64,000 nt of DNA from DASWZN01 sp036404435 (GTDB taxonomy: Bacteria > Acidobacteriota > Terriglobia > Bryobacterales > Bryobacteraceae): positions 1 through 64,000 of the forward strand of contig DASWZN010000019.1 in the NCBI GenBank assembly GCA_036404435.1. Direction: 5' to 3'. The translations under genes and the position numbers were made by a program. The notes below the pieces were generated by a model. That model made no database searches. It had not been told where the DNA came from and was given only the letters and a program-made list of their open reading frames with translations. Positions 60,143 to 64,000 of this stretch are shown piece after piece. Positions within the stretch are counted from its first letter, which is position 1. Each line of letters opens with the position of its first letter.

Positions 60143-60842
60143 TGGATTCTCCTTCGGAGACGCGCAGAACTCCGGCCCTCAGACGCTGGCCCAGCGTCTC
60201 CAGGACCATCTCGCGCATCTGCTGCTGCTGCTCTTCGATGGAAAGCGTGGCGTCGATGATGCGGAAGCCCATCTGCTCGGCCATGGCCTCGTACTCGTCC
60301 AGAATGCGGCCCTGGAAGATGCGGAAGCTCTCGACCACGTCCCGGCTCAGGCCCAGGTCCATCCCGGCCTCGTAATACTTGATGGCGTCGCGGCCGCCCA
60401 GAATGCGCTGCACGGCCACGTCCAGGGGGGTGCGGAAATAGAAGCACAGATCGGGGCGGAGGGCGAAGCGGTAGAGATTGCGCACCCAGCGGCGATTCAC
60501 GCCTCGCGCCACGTCGCGGGCGAAAGCGGTGAACGCGTAACGGTCCGCGCAGACGATGGCGCCGGCCTTGACCAGCGGCCGGATGTAGCTCTCGGAGCGG
60601 TTGGCGAAGTCCGTGGCGTGGATCAGGCTGAACGAGGTGGGCGTGAACATCTCTTTCTTCTTGCCTCGCCGCGTGGTCTGCCGCACCAGCGGCGAAGAGT
60701 TCCACTCGCTGAAAGCCACCGCGTAACCCTGCGAGCGCAACCAGTGACTCAGCAACGAGATCTGCGTGGACTTGCCGGAACCGTCGATGCCTTCCACGAC
60801 GATCAGCCGCCCCGCGTACCGGTTCGGAAGAAAAAGAGCCAT
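60111..60842 (-). CDS. Thymidylate-kinase-like P-loop protein (copy 2, intact P-loop)
   Basis: 243 residues from the ATG at 60842 (a GTG at 60860 is the alternative). Walker A VVEGIDGSGKSTQ (K24), VCADRYAFTAFARDVARGVN as the DR-Y/H motif, and RPDLCFYFRTPLDVAVQRIL. Divergent from bona fide Tmk in the lid (REMFTPTSF-like basic stretch RRGKKKEMFT). In a cluster with exopolyphosphatase, CHAD and SixA it may phosphorylate nucleotides using or sensing polyphosphate, an inference. First gene of the minus-strand unit. Confidence 0.75.
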   Translation of the reverse strand: MALFLPNRYAGRLIVVEGIDGSGKSTQISLLSHWLRSQGYAVAFSEWNSSPLVRQTTRRGKKKEMFTPTSFSLIHATDFANRSESYIRPLVKAGAIVCADRYAFTAFARDVARGVNRRWVRNLYRFALRPDLCFYFRTPLDVAVQRILGGRDAIKYYEAGMDLGLSRDVVESFRIFQGRILDEYEAMAEQMGFRIIDATLSIEEQQQQMREMVLETLGQRLRAGVLRVSEGESSAGATAAAVL

Positions 60843-60864
60843 AAGAGGGCCTACCTTCACTTAT

Positions 60865-60879
60865 CATATACAGTATATG
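60865..60879. promoter_or_regulatory. Palindromic divergent promoter between the kinase-like operon and ppx
   Basis: CATATACAGTATATG is an inverted repeat (7-bp arms, 1-nt centre) and the only AT-rich site in the gap. Each arm supplies a -10-like TATAC for one direction. Its last three bases are the ppx ATG, so the ppx message would be leaderless or nearly so, and the minus-strand transcript would begin close to the GTG at 60860. One regulator here would set both operons together. Confidence 0.55.
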
Positions 60880-62409
60880 CCCCGGTACGCCGCGGTTGAC
60901 ATCGGGAGTAACTCGATCCGGATGGAGGCGGCCGAAGTCGGTCCGGGAAGTCCCACGCGCATTCTCGCTTCGGAGCGGGAAGTAACGCGCCTGGGGGAGA
61001 GCGTCTTCCGCACGGGCCGGATCAGCGAAGAAGCCATCGCGCTCAATTGCGCCGTGCTGGCGCGGATGGCGGCGGCCTATCGGGCTTTGGACGTCATCGG
61101 GGTTCGCGCCGTGGCCACCAGTAGCGTGCGCGAGGCGCGCAACCAGGCCGAGTTCCTGGCGCGCGCCTCGGAGGCGATCGGCGGACCGGCCGAGGTCGTC
61201 ACGGCGCGCGAGGAGGCGCGGCTCATCCATGCCGGAGTCGAGAGCCGCTGGCCGCATCCGCGGCAGCGCGTGCTCATGATCGACATCGGCGGGGGCAGCG
61301 TGGAGATCATCGGGGGCGAGAACGGCCGCCTCATCGACGCCGTCTCGAAGCCTCTCGGAGCCGTGCGCCTGCGCGAACTTTTCCTGGCCTCGGACCCGCC
61401 CGCGCCGCGCGAACTGCGCCAGATGGAGGACTACATCCGCGAACGGCTGGCCGGCGTGGCGCGCCGTTTCGGACCGGCGCGCTGGGACCGCTTCATCGCG
61501 ACCTCCGGGACCGCCTCGACGGTGGCCGGCGCCATCAATGGCGCACCGCGCTCGAAGCGGGATGAGGCGGACCGCCTTCGCGCCTCCACCGCGCGGGTCA
61601 GAAAACTCTATCGCAAACTGAGCCAGTTGGCGCTGGCGGATCGCCGCCAGGTGCGGGGCGTCGGCCCCAGGCGCGCCGAGATCATCGTTCCGGGCGCGGC
61701 TGTGCTTGTGCGCATCCTCGAGGAGTTCCGGGCGCCGTCGGTCAACTATTCCGCCGCCGGCATCCGCGACGGCATCATCGCGGACCTGGCGGCGCGCGGC
61801 ATAGGGCGCGAACTGGCGCAGCTCAACCGCGACCAGCGCAAGGAGGTCGAACGAATTTGCTCACGCTACGATGTTCCGCTGAAGCACGCACGCCACGTGG
61901 CGACGATGGCCTCAACGCTCTTCCATGAGCTGCAGCCGCTGCACCAGCTTTCACCGAGCTATGGAAAGCTGCTCGAGGCTGCGGCGTACCTACACGACGC
62001 CGGCCACTACGTGAATGACGTGAGCCATCACAAGCACTCTTACTATCTCGTCGCGAACTCTGACATCTCCGGTTTCACCCGGGCGGAGCTGGAGCTCGTC
62101 GCCAACCTCTGCCGTTACCACCGCAAGGCCGCCCCGTCGCCTGACCACGTCAATCTGCGGGCTCTCGGCCCGGACGAGCGCCAGGCGCTGCTCCTGATGA
62201 TCCCCCTGCTGCGCATCGCCGACAGCCTGGACCGCAGCGGCGAGCAGCGCATCCAGGGCATCGACTGCCAGATCCGTAATGGACAGGCGCTCATCCAGCT
62301 TCGCGCAGCCGCGGACGTCGAGCTCGAGCAGTGGGCCGCCGAACGCACGGGCGAGCTGTTCCGCCAGATCTATGGCCGTCCGCTGGCGGTCGCCAGATCG
62401 GCGAGCTGA
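60877..62409 (+). CDS. ppx: Exopolyphosphatase / guanosine pentaphosphatase with HD domain
   Basis: 510 residues. Ppx/GppA ASKHA-fold phosphatase: VDIGSNSIRMEAAEV, VIGVRAVATSSVREARN, VVTAREEARLIHAGV, MIDIGGGSVEIIGGENGR and TSGTASTVAGAI. From about residue 325 an HD-type domain: HARHVATMASTLFHEL, AAYLHDAGHYVNDVSHHKHS, LVANLCRYHRKAAPSP. Releases phosphate from polyphosphate or converts pppGpp to ppGpp. Followed at 1-nt spacing by two half-CHAD genes. Confidence 0.92.
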   Translation: MPRYAAVDIGSNSIRMEAAEVGPGSPTRILASEREVTRLGESVFRTGRISEEAIALNCAVLARMAAAYRALDVIGVRAVATSSVREARNQAEFLARASEAIGGPAEVVTAREEARLIHAGVESRWPHPRQRVLMIDIGGGSVEIIGGENGRLIDAVSKPLGAVRLRELFLASDPPAPRELRQMEDYIRERLAGVARRFGPARWDRFIATSGTASTVAGAINGAPRSKRDEADRLRASTARVRKLYRKLSQLALADRRQVRGVGPRRAEIIVPGAAVLVRILEEFRAPSVNYSAAGIRDGIIADLAARGIGRELAQLNRDQRKEVERICSRYDVPLKHARHVATMASTLFHELQPLHQLSPSYGKLLEAAAYLHDAGHYVNDVSHHKHSYYLVANSDISGFTRAELELVANLCRYHRKAAPSPDHVNLRALGPDERQALLLMIPLLRIADSLDRSGEQRIQGIDCQIRNGQALIQLRAAADVELEQWAAERTGELFRQIYGRPLAVARSAS

Positions 62410-62410
62410 C

Positions 62411-62851
62411 ATGAGACGAAAAGAGCCACATGCAGCGGCCGGCCCAACAATGCGGCGCCACGCGTCGCAGCGGACCGCGACGCGCTTGCGGAGGCTTGCC
62501 TACCAGGTGGCGCGCGCGTCGAAGTCGGCCGACGTCGAATCGGTCCACGACCTGCGGGTCGCCATCCGCCGGCTGGCGCAGTGCCTGCGGGTGTTCGATC
62601 AGTTCTTCCCGCATGGCCAGACGCGCAAGATCCGGCGGGCCCTGAAGGAGATGGCGGACCTGGCTTCCGAGGTACGCGATCGGGATGTCGCAGCGGCGCT
62701 TCTAGTGAAAGCGGCGATCGCGCCGGAAGCCGAATTGCCGCTGCGTCTGGCGGAAGGACGTCGCACGGCGCTGCGGGCGCTTGTAACGGAGTTGAAACAA
62801 TGGACGCGCAGTAACTTGTCGCGTAAGTGGCGTTCCGCTCTCGAGCTCTAG
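62411..62851 (+). CDS. CHAD domain, N-terminal half
   Basis: 146 residues. Contains only the first helical half of a CHAD domain: LRRLAYQVARASKSADVESV, HDLRVAIRRLAQCLRVFDQF, ADLASEVRDRDVAAALL, ending WTRSNLSRKWRSALEL. It aligns with the first half of the complete CHAD protein at 53724. The ATG is 1 nt after the ppx stop, and its own stop is 1 nt before the ATG of the second half (TAGCATG). Confidence 0.78.
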   Translation: MRRKEPHAAAGPTMRRHASQRTATRLRRLAYQVARASKSADVESVHDLRVAIRRLAQCLRVFDQFFPHGQTRKIRRALKEMADLASEVRDRDVAAALLVKAAIAPEAELPLRLAEGRRTALRALVTELKQWTRSNLSRKWRSALEL

Positions 62852-62852
62852 C

Positions 62853-63317
62853 ATGGCCAAAGGCGACGCAATTAAGTGGGACGAGTCGGCGAGCCCCGGA
62901 GCCAATGCGCGGCGGCGTCTGCCCGAGTTAGTCCGAAGTTACTACGAAGAGGGCCGAAAAGCGGCAGACGGCGACGCGGCGCCCGACGCTCTGCACGAGT
63001 TCCGGCTTCGCACAAAGAGGCTGCGGTACACGATCGAATTGTTTCGATCGTGTTACGGCCCGGGTCTGGAGCGCTGGCTCGCCGGCCTAGGGCGGATTCA
63101 GAACCACCTCGGCGCGATCAGCGATTGTGCCACCACCGGACGCACCTGCCTGGCCGTCCTCCCGCAGGATTCGCCCGACCACGAGCGGCTGGCGTCGTAT
63201 CTCGACCAGCGGGCCGCGCGCGAGGCGGCGGCATTCCGGCGGTACTGGCGGAACGAGTTCGACCAACCCGGCGAAGCCCGCCGGTGGGAGATCTACTTCA
63301 GGAGAAGGACGAAGTAG
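62853..63317 (+). CDS. CHAD domain, C-terminal half
   Basis: 154 residues. A short head (MAKGDAIKWDESASPGANAR) leads into the second CHAD half: LHEFRLRTKRLRYTIELFRS, LAGLGRIQNHLGAISDCATT, YLDQRAAREAAAFRRYWRNE. It has its own ATG and a protein-like N-terminus rather than the torn end expected of a recent frameshift, yet it is in a different frame from the first half. Either a working two-piece CHAD or an old frameshift. The basic His/Arg/Lys positions of the polyphosphate channel are kept. Confidence 0.75.
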   Translation: MAKGDAIKWDESASPGANARRRLPELVRSYYEEGRKAADGDAAPDALHEFRLRTKRLRYTIELFRSCYGPGLERWLAGLGRIQNHLGAISDCATTGRTCLAVLPQDSPDHERLASYLDQRAAREAAAFRRYWRNEFDQPGEARRWEIYFRRRTK

Positions 63318-63379
63318 CCAGCGGCGCGGATGGCTGCATTCGGCTGGTCATGCCGTTGGATGTCGCAGAGCCGTCGCCA

Positions 63380-64000
63380 TCACGCCGCCGAAACGGTCAG
63401 CCTCGCTCCCGCGGCGAGTTGAACCGAGGGCGTCAAACGGAGGACCAGCTCGCCGCCCTCGATGGACCCCGCCGCCGAATGCGATGCGCTGACTTTGGCC
63501 GCTGCTCCGCCGGCGAACGGCAGGCGGAGCGTCTCCAACTCCAGGCGTCCCTCTTCCACCGCGACGGCTGCGTCGATTGTTCCCGCCGCCGCCTTCTGCG
63601 AGTAGACGCCCCAGGCGGACCCGGCGCAAAACAGGCAGCGAAAATCGTCGGCAGAGACGCGGGGGCGAAACCGCAGCTCCTTCGCCGGCGCGGAATAGCC
63701 GAACCCCGAGAGCGCCAGCAGCAGCGACCAGCTCGACATCGCCCGGGCGTAGTGGTGGCCGCACTCGACCTCGTCCCAGGGATTCCGCCGCGCGCCGTTG
63801 TACCGCGCGCGAACGGCCTCGACGATGCTGAGGCCCTCCTTCACCATGCCCTCATAGATCAGGTGCGCCGCCACCTGGTACTCGATTCCGGTCCAGACCT
63901 CGTCGGAGTAAACGAAGGGAAGCGCCGGGCGCTTGTCGTGCGGCCAACTGCACAAGAGCAGGCCGGCCTCGTCGTTCAGGGCATAGACCCGCTGGGCATT
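63380..64000 (-). CDS. Glycoside hydrolase family 116 (GBA2-like), C-terminal part (runs off right edge)
   Basis: 207 residues to the window edge. FVYSDEVWTGIEYQVAAHLI, ARYNGARRNPWDEVECGHHY and ARAMSSWSLLLALSGFGYSA are diagnostic of the C-terminal catalytic (alpha/alpha-barrel) region of GH116 beta-glucosidase/glucosylceramidase-like enzymes. After it comes a beta-rich tail ending LTPSVQLAAGARLTVSAA. The nucleophile region lies beyond the edge. Separated from the CHAD genes by 62 nt, convergent. Confidence 0.85.
   Translation of the reverse strand, partial: NAQRVYALNDEAGLLLCSWPHDKRPALPFVYSDEVWTGIEYQVAAHLIYEGMVKEGLSIVEAVRARYNGARRNPWDEVECGHHYARAMSSWSLLLALSGFGYSAPAKELRFRPRVSADDFRCLFCAGSAWGVYSQKAAAGTIDAAVAVEEGRLELETLRLPFAGGAAAKVSASHSAAGSIEGGELVLRLTPSVQLAAGARLTVSAA

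Overview
The window is high-GC bacterial DNA, densely coded on both strands, with about sixty protein genes and one RNA gene. lpxC and lpxB (lipid A synthesis) and an RseP-type protease show a Gram-negative envelope. Several things suggest an acidobacterium of the Solibacter/Bryobacter kind: hopanoid-type HpnE, tandem YfiT proteins, GH92 and GH116 glycosidases, a DUF2760-Hsp70-Hsp70 cluster and many secreted proteins of unknown function. That assignment is inference from gene content; there is no rRNA or complete tRNA here. No prophage, CRISPR array or intact insertion sequence was seen.

Layout. 0-3.8 kb: ackA-xfp (acetyl-phosphate shunt; xfp runs off the left edge), then a lower-GC membrane acyltransferase bracketed by a small secreted-protein gene and a truncated copy of that gene. 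3.9-8.3 kb: hpnE overlapping a fused anthranilate synthase trpE(G), and a secreted protein. 8.4-9.4 kb: an antitoxin/PIN-toxin pair. 9.4-15.3 kb: thiL and a coupled DUF2760-Hsp70-Hsp70 operon. 15.4-17.2 kb: a MerR-TPR protein and a secreted protein. 17.5-25.8 kb: a mostly forward run of feoAB, trxB, lpxC, pgsA, a YdcF protein, an ABC exporter and a phosphopantetheinyl transferase. 25.9-28.6 kb: murI and two YfiT paralogues flanking a Coa1-like gene. 28.7-31.4 kb: the classic block SRP RNA (ffs)-dnaX-ybaB-recR. 31.5-33.5 kb: DinB, YCII and a DUF2089/membrane/SHOCT-like operon. 33.7-38.5 kb: a receiver-domain remnant, dnaE and a hypothetical protein. 38.6-43.4 kb: tdh-GH92 and a 3-hydroxyisobutyrate-dehydrogenase-like enzyme. 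43.4-47.8 kb: a structured leader, dxr, rseP and a GT39 glycosyltransferase. 48.0-57.8 kb: a polysaccharide-lyase-like protein, an OlsF-like bifunctional acyltransferase with a degenerate neighbour, a PstS-OmpA fusion, a CHAD protein, lpxB and a catalytically dead M1-like protein. 57.8-63.3 kb: DUF2252, SixA, two thymidylate-kinase-like proteins, Ppx/GppA-HD and a CHAD domain split over two genes. The window ends inside a GH116 glycosidase.

How they work together. The most interesting stretch is 48.9-63.3 kb, where ornithine-lipid-type acyltransferases (phosphorus-free lipids), a phosphate-binding-protein fusion, two CHAD loci, exopolyphosphatase, SixA, a kinase-like DUF2252 and two P-loop kinases sit together. 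I read it as a phosphate/polyphosphate neighbourhood. Its core, two divergent units sharing one palindromic promoter, could be an undescribed polyphosphate-handling system. Housekeeping blocks (ffs-dnaX-ybaB-recR, dxr-rseP, lpxC-pgsA) show conserved order.

Non-coding structure is rich: two four-hairpin clusters closed by an outer stem, several intergenic arrays of 7-bp tandem repeats (two of them inverted pairs around hypothetical genes, one abutting the dnaX start codon), and a long structured leader before dxr.
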